From contig JAZQWG010000033.1 of NCBI GenBank assembly GCA_045632265.1, forward strand, positions 1 to 47,076: a DNA stretch of 47,076 bases, written 5' to 3'. This stretch comes from Scatosoma sp045632265 (lineage in GTDB: Bacteria; Bacillota; Clostridia; Christensenellales; Borkfalkiaceae). Position numbers and translations under genes: made by a program. This document shows, piece by piece, positions 1 to 9,486 of this stretch; positions within the stretch are counted from its first letter, which is position 1, and each line of letters begins with the position of its first letter. Below the pieces are notes generated by a model, which did no database searches, was not told the origin of the DNA, and saw only the letters and a list, made by a program, of their open reading frames with translations.

Positions 1-1
1 C

Positions 2-784
2 GAAGGGCTGAAAGCCGTAAAGAAATTCCCTACGGAAAATTACGATTTGCTCGTCACGCTCGATAGCAGCGACGAACAACGCTTGGGGGCACTTTTAGAC
101 GAGTTCAATAGAGCAAAGCGCAAGAAGGTGGACACGATCAACGTCGATCACCATATCTCGAATACGAGATACGCAAAGCTCAATTACGTGCGTGAATGTG
201 CGGCGAATTGCATGAACGTTGCAAAACTCATCGAATACATGGGTGCGCCTATTGATAAAACGACGGCGGAATGCTTGCTTGTGGGATTGTTGACAGATTC
301 GGGCAACTTTGCGCACGACGACGTAAACGAAGAAACGTTTTCCTTGGCGGCAAAACTTTCGGCTGCGGGCGCGGATATTCGTTATTATAATTACAACCTT
401 TTCAAAAAACAACCCAAGGCACGTGCCGCGTTGCACGCCTTGACGATGAGCGGCATGCGCTTCTTCTTCGACGATAGATTTGCGGTGATTACGATTACGA
501 AAGAAGCGATGAAAAAGTGTGGTGCGGACAACGGAATGACGGAAGGTTTTGTCGATTTTCCCTTAAACGTAGACACGGTGGAAGTGGCGGCGTCCATTAT
601 GGAAGTGGGGTTCCGTCAATACAAAATTTCCCTTCGCTCTAAAACGTACGCTGATGCAAACCGCATAGCAGGCACGTTTGGCGGTGGCGGACACGTCCGT
701 GCGGCGGGGTGTATGCTCTTTGGCGAACTTGAAGAAGTGATTGATAGGCTTTCCTACGTCGTATCGCAATATTTGGAAGATTGA
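2..784 (+). CDS. nrnA: DHH-family phosphoesterase, NrnA-like (5' partial)
   Basis: The reading frame is open from the window edge, so the true start lies upstream; the TTG at 47 is internal. About 260 residues are visible, while NrnA is usually about 310-330. Family signatures seen are DSSDEQRLG, the name-giving DHH motif in DHHISNTRY (about nt 146), a metal-site DSGNFAHDD segment, and the C-terminal DHHA1 motif GGGGHVRAAG (about nt 680). NrnA proteins are Mn-dependent cytosolic enzymes that degrade nanoRNAs of 2-5 nt and, in Firmicutes, dephosphorylate pAp; some DHH relatives hydrolyse pApA made from c-di-AMP. That last activity is notable because cdaA lies 9 kb downstream, but the link is inference. 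A strong terminator follows immediately. Confidence 0.9.
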   Translation, partial: EGLKAVKKFPTENYDLLVTLDSSDEQRLGALLDEFNRAKRKKVDTINVDHHISNTRYAKLNYVRECAANCMNVAKLIEYMGAPIDKTTAECLLVGLLTDSGNFAHDDVNEETFSLAAKLSAAGADIRYYNYNLFKKQPKARAALHALTMSGMRFFFDDRFAVITITKEAMKKCGADNGMTEGFVDFPLNVDTVEVAASIMEVGFRQYKISLRSKTYADANRIAGTFGGGGHVRAAGCMLFGELEEVIDRLSYVVSQYLED

Positions 785-787
785 TAA

Positions 788-819
788 AAAGTTTCGGTTG
801 CAAAACCGAAACTTTTTTT
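788..819 (+). terminator. Rho-independent terminator of nrnA
   Basis: A perfect 12-bp stem (AAAGTTTCGGTT / AACCGAAACTTT) closes a GCAA tetraloop and is followed by a T run. It starts 4 bases after the nrnA stop. Confidence 0.93.
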
Positions 820-858
820 ACGTTGTAAAAAAACTATAAAAAAATATCAAAATGAGGG

Positions 859-887
859 TTGATTTTTTTCACGTTTAGGTGTATAAT
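859..887 (+). promoter_or_regulatory. Sigma-A promoter for the DUF4011 helicase gene
   Basis: TTGATT at 859-864 and TATAAT at 882-887 are separated by 17 bp. Transcription would start near 894. This argues against translation from the ATG at 899, which would be nearly leaderless, and in favour of the ATG at 950. Confidence 0.75.
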
Positions 888-949
888 AATGGGGAATAAT
901 GCGTTATTATGCGTTGTTGATTGTTGACAACGGACGTATAGGTGGATAT

Positions 950-3900
950 ATGGCACAAAAAGCGAAAAAATGGGAAGAATGGTTGCAGCTTCGTGGGGAA
1001 ACCTCGAAGTACGTTTCGTATGCGGATTATTTCACGCAAAGACGGTTGTTTCCTACGTTGCAAATTCGAAACGGGGCGGACGAAGCGGTACAAAATCTCA
1101 CGTTGTCGTTGGAAAACGAAAACGGAATGTTGATTCCCTTTGAAAAGACGTTTGAAGAAATTCCCTTTGAAAGCGTTATCAACGTAGAAACGGGCGGCTT
1201 GCTTTCCCCGCTTTATTTTTCGAGCATTGAAGAAATTAAACAAGAAAAAATTGTTGCAACCTTGAAAAAGGATAAAAAGGTGGTTGCCACTGCCGAGTGG
1301 ACGGTTCAAACTTTGCCTTTTGATTGCTGGCAAGGCACAAACGGCGATATTGAACTTCTCGCTTCCTTCGTTCGTCCTCGCATTGCAGACTGCGCAAAAA
1401 TCCGTTCGGACGCTATGGAACAAATGCGTAAGTGGGGCGTAGATTTTGAGGTAGGCGGCTACGTTGGCAATGATAAAAACGCCGTTAGACGTATGGTTGC
1501 GGCGACGTTTGCGGCAATTAGACGAGTGTCGATTGAAAAGAAAGAAGTGGACATTTCCTTGCCCGTAGAAGCAGGCGCAGGCGTTAAAATTTTATCCGAT
1601 AAAAAAGCAAGCTCGTTAGAACTTGCCTTGTTTGCATGCGGCTGTTTAGAATCTATGGGCTTGCACCCCTTGCTCGTGCTTGGCGATAAGGAAATTACGT
1701 GCGGCGTTTGGTTGTACGACAGCTGTTTTATGGACACCGTTTCCGACGACGTTGCAAGGCTGCAAGCGTATATCTCGGACGGCATTAACAACGTAAGCTG
1801 TTTTGACGTAGAAGATTTGTTTGCTGATAAAAATGCGGCGTACACCACGTCCGAAACGCATTTTAGACAAAAACTCACCGATGCAAAAGCGTATGAAACG
1901 TACGTGGATATTCGCCGTTGCCGTATTTCCAACGTCCTTCCCTTGCCCATGCGCGCAAGAAATTTGAAGGGCTTTGAAGTGCTTAACGAAAACGCGGCTT
2001 CGCACGATTCGCTTCCCACCGATTTGACGTTTGCCCAAAGTTTGAAACTTAACAAAGAACAAACGAAGGACAAGCAATGGGAACGTAGATTGCTCGATTT
2101 GTCGATGAAAAACACCTTGCTCAATTTCTCGCCTTCCAAGGTAGAACACCTTTGCGTGGGGGATTTGGACGAGCTGCTTGACACCCTTTCCCAAAACGGG
2201 GACACGGTGCTTGCACCCGCTTCGTACACGGCGCATGAAATCGCAAAGAAAGGTCCTAAATACGGCATTTCCAAGCAAGTAGGACAATTAAAAGAACTTA
2301 TCTCGATTGAAGCAAAATCGGGCATTTTACGCACCTATTCGGACGAAGCGACGTTGACGGAAAACGTTGCTCGCCTTATCCGCAAAAATAAGGAAGCGTA
2401 CGAAGAATCGGGCACGAAAATTTTGTACTTGGCGCTTGGCTTCTTGCGTTGGTACACTCGTGAAGACGGTGCGGAACATTACGCTCCGCTCGTGCTTCAA
2501 CCCGTCACCTTGAAAAGAAGCAAAGGCGGCGCGGGCTATTCTATTTCCCTTGACGGGGACGAAGTGTCCGTGAACTCGACCTTGCTTGAATATTTGAAAC
2601 AAGAATACAATATCGATATGCGTGGCTTGGAAGGAGCAACGCACGGCTTGAAGATTTCCGAAATTCTTGCCATGATTCGTATGGAAACGATGAACATGCG
2701 CAAGTGGGAAGTGTACGACGACGCTTATCTTGCAACCTTCTCGTTCGCTCGCTATCAAATGTGGTACGACCTTCGCCAAAATATTACGGAATTTTCTAAA
2801 AACGAACTTGTTTCCGCATTTTTGAATAATTCCGTCACCTTCGGGAGTGACGACAGCCGCTTAAAAGAAGACGACGTAAAGCCGGAAACAACGCTTACGC
2901 CGTTGCCTGCCGATGCTTCGCAATGGGAAGCTATTTCCCTTTCGCAAACGGGCAAAAGCTTCGTTTTGCACGGCCCCCCCGGCACGGGTAAATCGCAAAC
3001 GATTACAAACATTATCGCAAACGCGCTCAACGATGGCAAGCGTGTGCTTTTCGTTGCGGAAAAACAAGCGGCGTTGTCCGTTGTTAAAAAGCGTTTGGAT
3101 AGCCTTGGCTTGGGCGAATTTTGTTTGGAGCTTCACTCGAATAAAACGAACAAATCGGACGTATTGCAAAAATTGACGTCTACGCTTGCTATGGCGGGGG
3201 ACGTGGAAAAGGTACGCCTTTCGGAAAAATCCCGCGCAATAGCGCAACTCAAAGACGATTTGTCGCAACCGCTTATTGCCTTGCACAAAAAACGCCGTTT
3301 AGGCTTGTCGGTGTACGAAGCGCTTTTGGTGTGCTTAAAGAATAAAAACGCACCCGATATTATGAATATCGAAAGCAGTTTCTACGACGGTTTGACAAAG
3401 GAAAAGATTGACAGCTACGAACGCATGATGATTGAAGCGGCGGCTGCTGCTAAAGAATGCGGCGGCGTGCACAATTCGCCTTTTGCCAACGTCAACCTTG
3501 CCGATTACACGCCCGCCGTGCGCGACCACGTGTATTGCGCAAGCGAAGTGGTGATTGCGGAAATCAAGCACTTGAAAAACTACGTTGCGCTCTTCCTTGA
3601 GTTGTATCGTCAAAATTTAAGCACGATGTCCCGCAAGAAGCTCGATGCGCTTTACGACATTGCAAAACGCTTGCAAAGCGGTGCGCTCAATAAATATTTT
3701 AAGACGGACGAAGAAGCTTTTTCCGCTTTCTTCAACGCAAACCGCCGTTTAGATGCGGCGATTGAAAAGTATTTCAAACACTATAAAAAACTCGTCGATA
3801 TTTCTTCCGATTATAAAGAAATCAGCAAATGGCTGGACGAAGGCAACACCAACCTTGACGATAGGGCTGTTCGCAACGTCGTTAAAAAACTCGACAAGTT

Positions 3901-6598
3901 CTCCGTCACGTTTACGACGATAGAAGAAACGCTTGAAGATTTGGAAACGCTTTGTACGATTCACGAAGCGATGGAACGTATTCGCACGTCCACTTCCTTG
4001 TCGCAATATTTCACTTTCGCCTTTGGCAGAGTGGACTTTTTCGACGCGCGTAAAAACTTCTTAAAGGATTTGTATGCCTTGCACGAATCGTGTGCAACCG
4101 TATTTATGGACTACAATCCCGAAAGCTTCAACAGCATGTGTATCCGCGCGGCAAGCGGTTATTCCGCACCCGTGCTTGACGGGCTTATCTATTCGATTGA
4201 CAGCTTCCGCAAAGCGGAAGAAAGTTTCCTTGTGGCAACCAACGGCAACAAGGTAAAAATTCCCGAAGAAGACGTGCTGGAATATTACACGAGTAAAGCG
4301 GGCGCATTGATTGAAAATATCGACATGTTAGCGTCTTGGTGTATGTACCAAAAGACGGCGCAAGCCTTGGACGAAGCGGGGCTTACGTTCATCACGGCTG
4401 CTCTTGAAAGCGGTAGCGTGACAGGCGAAAACATCGTGGATAGCTTTGAAAAGAATATTTATAAAAACTTCTTGCAAACGAACATTCCGCTTGACCCCGT
4501 TTTGGCGCAATTCTCCGCAGCGGTATGCGAAGAAAAGGCGGAAAGTTTGCGCTTGACGATGGACGATTTTGCGCGTATGACTAAGGAAGCGATTCGTACA
4601 AAACTCATTTCTCGCTTGCCCACGCAATCTACGGAAGGCAGTTTGAGTATCGAAGTGGCAAACTTCAATCGTATGGCAAAATCCAACTTGCGTGGCATGG
4701 GGCTTAGAAAACTCTTTGAAGAAATTCCCGAGTTACTCGGCACGATTGCGCCTTGTATGTTGATGAGCCCGATAACCGTTTCGCAATATTTGCAACCGCA
4801 AAACGGCATGTTCGATTTGGTTATCTTCGACGAAGCATCGCAAATCCCCACGGCGGAAGCCATTTGTTCGCTTGCCCGTGGTAAAGCGGCAATCGTCGTA
4901 GGCGATCCCAGACAACTTCCGCCCACCACCTTCTTCCAAACGACGTACGTGGACGAAGACAACTTGGAAAGCGAAGACATGGAAAGCGTTTTGGACGATT
5001 GCTTGGCAGTCAATATGCCTCAACGCCATTTGACGTGGCATTATCGTAGTAAGCACGAAAGCTTGATTGCTTTCTCTAACGTCATGTACTACGAAAACCG
5101 TTTGTGCACCTTCCCTTCGCCCGATGCGCTTAACAGCAAAGTGCGATTTGAACTTGTGGAAGACGGCACGTACGATAGGGGCTTTACAAAGAAAAATAAA
5201 GCGGAAGGCGATGCACTCGTTCAAGAAGTTATTCGTCGCTTAACCGATAGTAAATTGCAAAAATCGAGCATCGGTATCGTCACGTTTAGCAGCGTGCAAA
5301 AGGACTATATCGAACGCAAACTTGCCACCGAAATTGCGGAAAAACATTTGGAAAGAGAAGCGTACGATAGAGAAGAGCCGTTGTTCGTTAAGAACTTGGA
5401 AAACGTACAAGGTGACGAACGTGACGTAATCTTGTTCTCCGTATGCTACGGGCCTGATAAACTGGGCAGAATTTCGCTCAACTTCGGTCCTTTGAACCAA
5501 GCGGGCGGCTGGCGAAGATTGAACGTTGCCGTTTCCCGTGCAAGGGAAGAAATGGTTGTGTTCGCTTCGATGACGGGCGCAATGATAGACCTTTCCAAAA
5601 CGAACTCTAAAGGCGTTGCGGGCTTAAAGGCGTTTTTGGATTTTGCCGAAAAGGGCAGAACCAACTTGGCTATTTCCTCGTCCGACCTTATGGGACAAAA
5701 GACGGGTATCGGCAAATACATCGCCAAGGAACTTTCTTCCTATGGCTACGATTGTAGATACGACGTGGGTGCATCCGGTTTCAAAATCGACGTTGCCGTT
5801 GTCGATCCTAAAAATAGACATCGCTTCATTTTGGCGATTATGTGCGATACGCCCAACCGTTTTTCTATCAAAGATAGAAACGTGTTGCAAATTCAAACGC
5901 TCAAGCGCAATAACTGGAACGTTATGCGTATGTTCACCGTCAACTATTACAACAACCCCAAGCGTGAAATTAAGAAGATTAAAGACGTCTTGGATAAACT
6001 GACGGGTGCGGACAAGAAGGGTGGCACGGAACTTAATCGAGCGAAGAAACCTTACAAGGTGGCTACGCTTGAACAGCTGTCGGAAAATGCAAACTACGTG
6101 ACGTCGGGCGACAACGATAAGGAAATTATCGCTCGATTGAAGACGATTGTGGCGGTGGAAGAACCCATTTCGTACGAGTTCTTGGTTCGTCGCTGTTTGA
6201 CGAGTTTAGGTATTGCAAAATACGGCGTAAAAGTCGATGCGCGTATGCAAGCGTTGATTGCGCTTTGCGGGTTTAAGTACGAACGAGTTTTGGGTGCGGA
6301 TTTCTATCGTAAGACGGATAAATGCGTGGCGTTCGATCGCTTCCGTGTGGAAACGAACGAGCCTATTCGTAAGACGGAATACGATTATACGCCTTATGAA
6401 ATCGTTGCAATCGTGCGTAGCGCGCTGGAAGACAAGGTTGCGTTGTATATGGACGAAATCGTCGTTATCGTGGCAAACGTGTTGCGTATTGCAAAGCCTA
6501 CGGAAAAGTTGGCGGCGTATATTAACGATTGTGTAAGTTTAGGGGAAGAAAAGGGCGCATTCGTACGCTCGGTATCGGATAGAATATCGTTGGCTTAA
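950..6598 (+). CDS. Large DUF4011-type superfamily 1 helicase with C-terminal REase-fold nuclease domain
   Basis: The protein is about 1882 aa. The chosen start is ATG 950, which has AGGTGG just upstream; an in-frame ATG at 899 sits too close to the predicted transcription start. The order of domains is: a poorly conserved N-terminus; a DUF4011 signature WERRLLDLSMKNTLLNF near residue 377; Walker A GPPGTGKS at 675-682; a long helical insert; Walker B in IFDEASQIP near 1292; GDPRQLPP near 1318; late helicase motifs QGDERDV (about 1487) and NVAVSRAREE (about 1525); a Vsr/REase-like segment around FKIDVAVVDP (about 1611); and a C-terminal DUF3320-like region. By family, this is a DNA2/NAM7-like (UPF1 clade) helicase fused to a nuclease fold. 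The cellular role is not established. Relatives occur in defence islands, but here the neighbours are housekeeping genes. It lies 17 bp upstream of comEC and probably shares its transcript. Confidence 0.9.
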   Translation: MAQKAKKWEEWLQLRGETSKYVSYADYFTQRRLFPTLQIRNGADEAVQNLTLSLENENGMLIPFEKTFEEIPFESVINVETGGLLSPLYFSSIEEIKQEKIVATLKKDKKVVATAEWTVQTLPFDCWQGTNGDIELLASFVRPRIADCAKIRSDAMEQMRKWGVDFEVGGYVGNDKNAVRRMVAATFAAIRRVSIEKKEVDISLPVEAGAGVKILSDKKASSLELALFACGCLESMGLHPLLVLGDKEITCGVWLYDSCFMDTVSDDVARLQAYISDGINNVSCFDVEDLFADKNAAYTTSETHFRQKLTDAKAYETYVDIRRCRISNVLPLPMRARNLKGFEVLNENAASHDSLPTDLTFAQSLKLNKEQTKDKQWERRLLDLSMKNTLLNFSPSKVEHLCVGDLDELLDTLSQNGDTVLAPASYTAHEIAKKGPKYGISKQVGQLKELISIEAKSGILRTYSDEATLTENVARLIRKNKEAYEESGTKILYLALGFLRWYTREDGAEHYAPLVLQPVTLKRSKGGAGYSISLDGDEVSVNSTLLEYLKQEYNIDMRGLEGATHGLKISEILAMIRMETMNMRKWEVYDDAYLATFSFARYQMWYDLRQNITEFSKNELVSAFLNNSVTFGSDDSRLKEDDVKPETTLTPLPADASQWEAISLSQTGKSFVLHGPPGTGKSQTITNIIANALNDGKRVLFVAEKQAALSVVKKRLDSLGLGEFCLELHSNKTNKSDVLQKLTSTLAMAGDVEKVRLSEKSRAIAQLKDDLSQPLIALHKKRRLGLSVYEALLVCLKNKNAPDIMNIESSFYDGLTKEKIDSYERMMIEAAAAAKECGGVHNSPFANVNLADYTPAVRDHVYCASEVVIAEIKHLKNYVALFLELYRQNLSTMSRKKLDALYDIAKRLQSGALNKYFKTDEEAFSAFFNANRRLDAAIEKYFKHYKKLVDISSDYKEISKWLDEGNTNLDDRAVRNVVKKLDKFSVTFTTIEETLEDLETLCTIHEAMERIRTSTSLSQYFTFAFGRVDFFDARKNFLKDLYALHESCATVFMDYNPESFNSMCIRAASGYSAPVLDGLIYSIDSFRKAEESFLVATNGNKVKIPEEDVLEYYTSKAGALIENIDMLASWCMYQKTAQALDEAGLTFITAALESGSVTGENIVDSFEKNIYKNFLQTNIPLDPVLAQFSAAVCEEKAESLRLTMDDFARMTKEAIRTKLISRLPTQSTEGSLSIEVANFNRMAKSNLRGMGLRKLFEEIPELLGTIAPCMLMSPITVSQYLQPQNGMFDLVIFDEASQIPTAEAICSLARGKAAIVVGDPRQLPPTTFFQTTYVDEDNLESEDMESVLDDCLAVNMPQRHLTWHYRSKHESLIAFSNVMYYENRLCTFPSPDALNSKVRFELVEDGTYDRGFTKKNKAEGDALVQEVIRRLTDSKLQKSSIGIVTFSSVQKDYIERKLATEIAEKHLEREAYDREEPLFVKNLENVQGDERDVILFSVCYGPDKLGRISLNFGPLNQAGGWRRLNVAVSRAREEMVVFASMTGAMIDLSKTNSKGVAGLKAFLDFAEKGRTNLAISSSDLMGQKTGIGKYIAKELSSYGYDCRYDVGASGFKIDVAVVDPKNRHRFILAIMCDTPNRFSIKDRNVLQIQTLKRNNWNVMRMFTVNYYNNPKREIKKIKDVLDKLTGADKKGGTELNRAKKPYKVATLEQLSENANYVTSGDNDKEIIARLKTIVAVEEPISYEFLVRRCLTSLGIAKYGVKVDARMQALIALCGFKYERVLGADFYRKTDKCVAFDRFRVETNEPIRKTEYDYTPYEIVAIVRSALEDKVALYMDEIVVIVANVLRIAKPTEKLAAYINDCVSLGEEKGAFVRSVSDRISLA

Positions 6599-6615
6599 GC
6601 CAAAACAAAAGAAAA

Positions 6616-8280
6616 ATGCAAGAAAGATTAGCGCAAAATCAAAAGGTAGAAACGGGAAAAAGAATTATCAATTTCCGCACCCTTTTGTTTTGCGCTCTCT
6701 TTTTGTCTTTGGGTGTATTATTCGCCTATTTTTATCTCGTTTTAACGCTTCCATTTTGGCTTGTTTTCATCATTATCCCGTTGACGGGGTTGATATGTAT
6801 GCTCGCTTTCACACTTGTACAATGGAAGCGGATATGCGTGTCGGTGGCGCTACTTGTTCTCTTTTTTGCGCTTGGCGCATGCGCCTTTGCCTTGCAAATT
6901 AACGCCTATCAAAACACGACTGATTATAACGGGGAATACACCGTAATAGGCAGAGTTGTCGAAAAGGAAACGGACGGGGAAAACTACGTCGTCCTTTTGG
7001 ATAAAATTACAATCGACGGCGAAAGAGCGAAAGGCACGCTGACGGCGTACGTGTCTGCTTCTAATTATGAAAATATCGCACGCGCGCAAGAACTTGTTTT
7101 GCACGGCAAATTGCAAACGAAAACGTCGCTCGTCAACGATTACGGTTTCCGTGCGTATGCGGTGGAAGAAAATTCTCGCTACGCAATGTCGGTGGACGGC
7201 TGTCAAGTGGTAGGGCAAAGTTTTCATTTGTTTTTTGCGATAAGAAACCGCTTTGAAAGGGCGGTGTTTGCGGGTATGGACGAAACGCCTGCATCGGTTA
7301 TGTTCGCCACCTTAACGGGCAATACGTCCTTGATTGAAGAAGGTTTGCTTGGCAATATCCGCCGTGGCGGCATAGCGCATATCTTCGCTGTTTCGGGCTT
7401 GCACGTGGGCGCGTTGTACGCCTTTTGTTTGCTTGTGATAAGTAAGACGAAACTGCGCAAAACGCCTAAAATCGTACGCTTTTTATTCGTGGCGTTCGTG
7501 CTTGTGTTCTATGGGGGAATTTGCGGCTATTCTTCGTCGGTGATAAGGGCGATAGTGATGTGTTTGCTCTTCTATTTTACCAAGCTGACGGGGCTTGTCA
7601 ACGACGGGCTGGAAACGGTTTCGACGGCTGCGATTATCGTGTTGTTGCTCTCGCCCATTTCCCTTTTCACGGTGGGTTTTCAACTCTCGTTTGCGGCGTG
7701 CTACGGGATAATTTTATTATCCCGTCCCTTGACGAAACTCATGTATAAGATAGGGGATATCATCAAGCACGACGTCTTTAGAAAACCCCGCAAACCGTTT
7801 GTTTTGGAAGAAAATACGCACCCGCTAAACAACTGGCAACGGCTTGCTCGTTTGGTGGTGGGATTTTTGTCGGTGACGATAGCGGCGCAAATAGCAACTA
7901 CGCCCATACAAATTGCGACGTTTGGCTATTTTTCGCCGTGGTCGCTTCTTTTGAACTGCTTGTTCGTGCCTATTATAAGCGTAGCGTTTTCCGTGCTGCT
8001 TGCGTTTGTGTTTATGGCGTGTTGTTTGCCCGTTGCGTGCGCCAAAGTAGTGTTGTTTGTGCCAAACGTGGTGTGGTCAACTCTTTTGTTGGCGTTTGAA
8101 AGCATGGTGTTCTCCGCTTGGAACTTGGCAAGCTTCCCCGCTTGGGCGTTTTGCGCTTATTATACGAGCGTAGCCTTTTGCACGGGGCGGTGGAATATTC
8201 CCAAATGGATTTTGGCAATTTTGGCGGTGGCGTTTGCAATTTCTTGCGCTTGTATTCTTGTTTTTGCAAATGCTTGTTAA
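6616..8280 (+). CDS. comEC: ComEC/Rec2-family DNA uptake channel, short form
   Basis: This 554-aa polytopic membrane protein has an N-terminal pair of membrane segments, a soluble DUF4131-like beta domain (about residues 95-190), and the competence domain with the diagnostic stretch RGGIAHIFAVSGLHVG (about 250-265), followed by many helices. ComEC forms the inner-membrane channel that takes up single-stranded DNA during transformation. Full-length Firmicute ComEC has about 750-800 residues and ends in a metallo-beta-lactamase-like domain; that domain is absent here and the protein stops after the last helices. The order comEC then holA matches Bacillus. No clear ribosome site precedes the start, which is consistent with coupling to the upstream gene. 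Confidence 0.9.
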   Translation: MQERLAQNQKVETGKRIINFRTLLFCALFLSLGVLFAYFYLVLTLPFWLVFIIIPLTGLICMLAFTLVQWKRICVSVALLVLFFALGACAFALQINAYQNTTDYNGEYTVIGRVVEKETDGENYVVLLDKITIDGERAKGTLTAYVSASNYENIARAQELVLHGKLQTKTSLVNDYGFRAYAVEENSRYAMSVDGCQVVGQSFHLFFAIRNRFERAVFAGMDETPASVMFATLTGNTSLIEEGLLGNIRRGGIAHIFAVSGLHVGALYAFCLLVISKTKLRKTPKIVRFLFVAFVLVFYGGICGYSSSVIRAIVMCLLFYFTKLTGLVNDGLETVSTAAIIVLLLSPISLFTVGFQLSFAACYGIILLSRPLTKLMYKIGDIIKHDVFRKPRKPFVLEENTHPLNNWQRLARLVVGFLSVTIAAQIATTPIQIATFGYFSPWSLLLNCLFVPIISVAFSVLLAFVFMACCLPVACAKVVLFVPNVVWSTLLLAFESMVFSAWNLASFPAWAFCAYYTSVAFCTGRWNIPKWILAILAVAFAISCACILVFANAC

Positions 8281-8295
8281 AAGCTTTGTAAGCTC

Positions 8296-8324
8296 TTGCT
8301 TTTTTCAAAAAAAGGTGCTATAAT
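8296..8324 (+). promoter_or_regulatory. Sigma-A promoter for holA
   Basis: TTGCTT at 8296-8301 and TATAAT at 8319-8324 have a 17-bp spacer. The leader then contains a tandem 12-bp repeat AAAAGAATTCTA at 8328-8339 and 8341-8352, followed by the ribosome site AAAGGAG before ATG 8364. Confidence 0.75.
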
Positions 8325-8363
8325 AGAAAAAGAATTCTATAAAAGAATTCTAAAAAAGGAGAA

Positions 8364-9365
8364 ATGTCGGTTTTGAAATATATTGACTTCAAAAAATTCA
8401 CGGACGAACAGGGCGCGCAAGCCATCTATTTGTTCGAAGGCGAAGATGCTTATTTTCGTGAAAAGGGCGAAGCGATGATTAAATCTCGCTTCGTGCAAGA
8501 GCCGACTTTGGACTTCGCTTCTTTCGACGGCGCAACCTTGAAAGGGGACGGAATAAAAGAATTGACGGACGCATGGAACAGCTTCCCGTTTATCAGCGAA
8601 AAACGCATGGTGCGCGTGAACGAATTTTATCCTACGGAAAAGGATTACGAGCATTATTTGAAAGATTTTTTTGAAAACCCGCCCTTTGGTGGAATGCTCG
8701 TCATCGTCAACAGTGCAAAGGCAAAAGCGGGGCAAGCCAACCTTGCGAAAAAGCCCAACGTCACGTTTGTAGAATGTGGCAAGGCGGACGAAGAGACGAT
8801 TGAAAAATGGATACGTATCACTTGCAAAAGGGAAGGCGTGTATGCGGACGGCGTGACGTGCGGAAAAATTTCAGCCTACTGCGTGCAAGACATGTCCCGT
8901 ATTGCGGGCGAAGTGGAAAAACTGCTTTGCTATTGTCAAGCGAAAAACTTGGATAAGCTGACGGATGAAATCGTCGATTTGCTTGTGTATCCCGATGCGG
9001 AATATAAGATTTACGAACTTGCAAATACGATTCCAAGACGAAATTTAAGCGCATACACCCGTATTGCGGGCGAACTGATGACGAAAGGGTTTAACGAGCT
9101 TGCTTTGCTTTCTTCTCTTGCGGCGCATTTCAAGAAATTGTACGAAGTTTCCATATCCAAGGGTAGCCATAAAGAAATCGCTTTGGCGCTTGGCATGAGC
9201 GAAGTGGCGGTGAAAAAAAATAGAGAAGAAGCGGCAAAATTCGGCGACGATTTGCTTCGTCTTTACAACGATATTTATACGGCTATATCCGATTCCAAAT
9301 GCGGCAAACTCACGTTGCAATCGGCTTGGAAGACGGTCACCACCCGTTTATTTTACGCAAATTAA
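8364..9365 (+). CDS. holA: DNA polymerase III delta subunit (clamp loader)
   Basis: The protein has 333 aa, the usual length for HolA. Its N-terminus (YIDFKKF then AIYLFEGEDAYFREKGEAMI) matches the delta-subunit opening, in which a substrate-like YLFYGEE region precedes a AAA+ fold lacking a Walker A motif. The C-terminal helical collar region, including LALLSSLAAHFKKLYEVS, is also typical. Delta opens the beta sliding clamp within the clamp-loader complex at the replication fork. The start has an AAAGGAG ribosome site 2-3 bases upstream, so spacing is tight but in place. The neighbouring comEC gives conserved synteny with Bacillus comEC-yqeN. Confidence 0.9.
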   Translation: MSVLKYIDFKKFTDEQGAQAIYLFEGEDAYFREKGEAMIKSRFVQEPTLDFASFDGATLKGDGIKELTDAWNSFPFISEKRMVRVNEFYPTEKDYEHYLKDFFENPPFGGMLVIVNSAKAKAGQANLAKKPNVTFVECGKADEETIEKWIRITCKREGVYADGVTCGKISAYCVQDMSRIAGEVEKLLCYCQAKNLDKLTDEIVDLLVYPDAEYKIYELANTIPRRNLSAYTRIAGELMTKGFNELALLSSLAAHFKKLYEVSISKGSHKEIALALGMSEVAVKKNREEAAKFGDDLLRLYNDIYTAISDSKCGKLTLQSAWKTVTTRLFYAN

Positions 9366-9396
9366 CGAAAATCGGCGAAAAGATAGATAAATTTGC

Positions 9397-9425
9397 TTTC
9401 TTTTTCGCTAAATATTTTATATAAT
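9397..9425 (+). promoter_or_regulatory. Probable sigma-A promoter for cdaA-lysC
   Basis: TTTCTT at 9397-9402 and TATAAT at 9420-9425 are 17 bp apart. The -35 box is weak; a better TTGCTT at 9393 would need a 21-bp spacer. Confidence 0.5.
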
Positions 9426-9442
9426 AATAAAAACGAGAAATT

Positions 9443-9464
9443 TTTCCTATGGAAAAATAGGAAA
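9443..9464 (+). other. Small stem-loop in the cdaA leader
   Basis: TTTCCTAT and ATAGGAAA form a perfect 8-bp inverted repeat around a 6-nt loop (GGAAAA). It lies between the promoter and the cdaA ribosome site AAGGAGG. It has no T tract and is not a terminator; its function is unknown. Confidence 0.5.
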
Positions 9465-9486
9465 GATAAGCAATAAGGAGGACGTC

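Noticed and set aside
899..949. Start of the DUF4011 gene at ATG 899
   Set aside because: It lies about 5 bases after the predicted transcription start and has no ribosome site, whereas ATG 950 has AGGTGG upstream.
1459..2334. 291-codon reverse-strand frame opposite the DUF4011 gene
   Set aside because: It is a Ser-rich shadow of a continuous 1882-residue gene with recognised domains.
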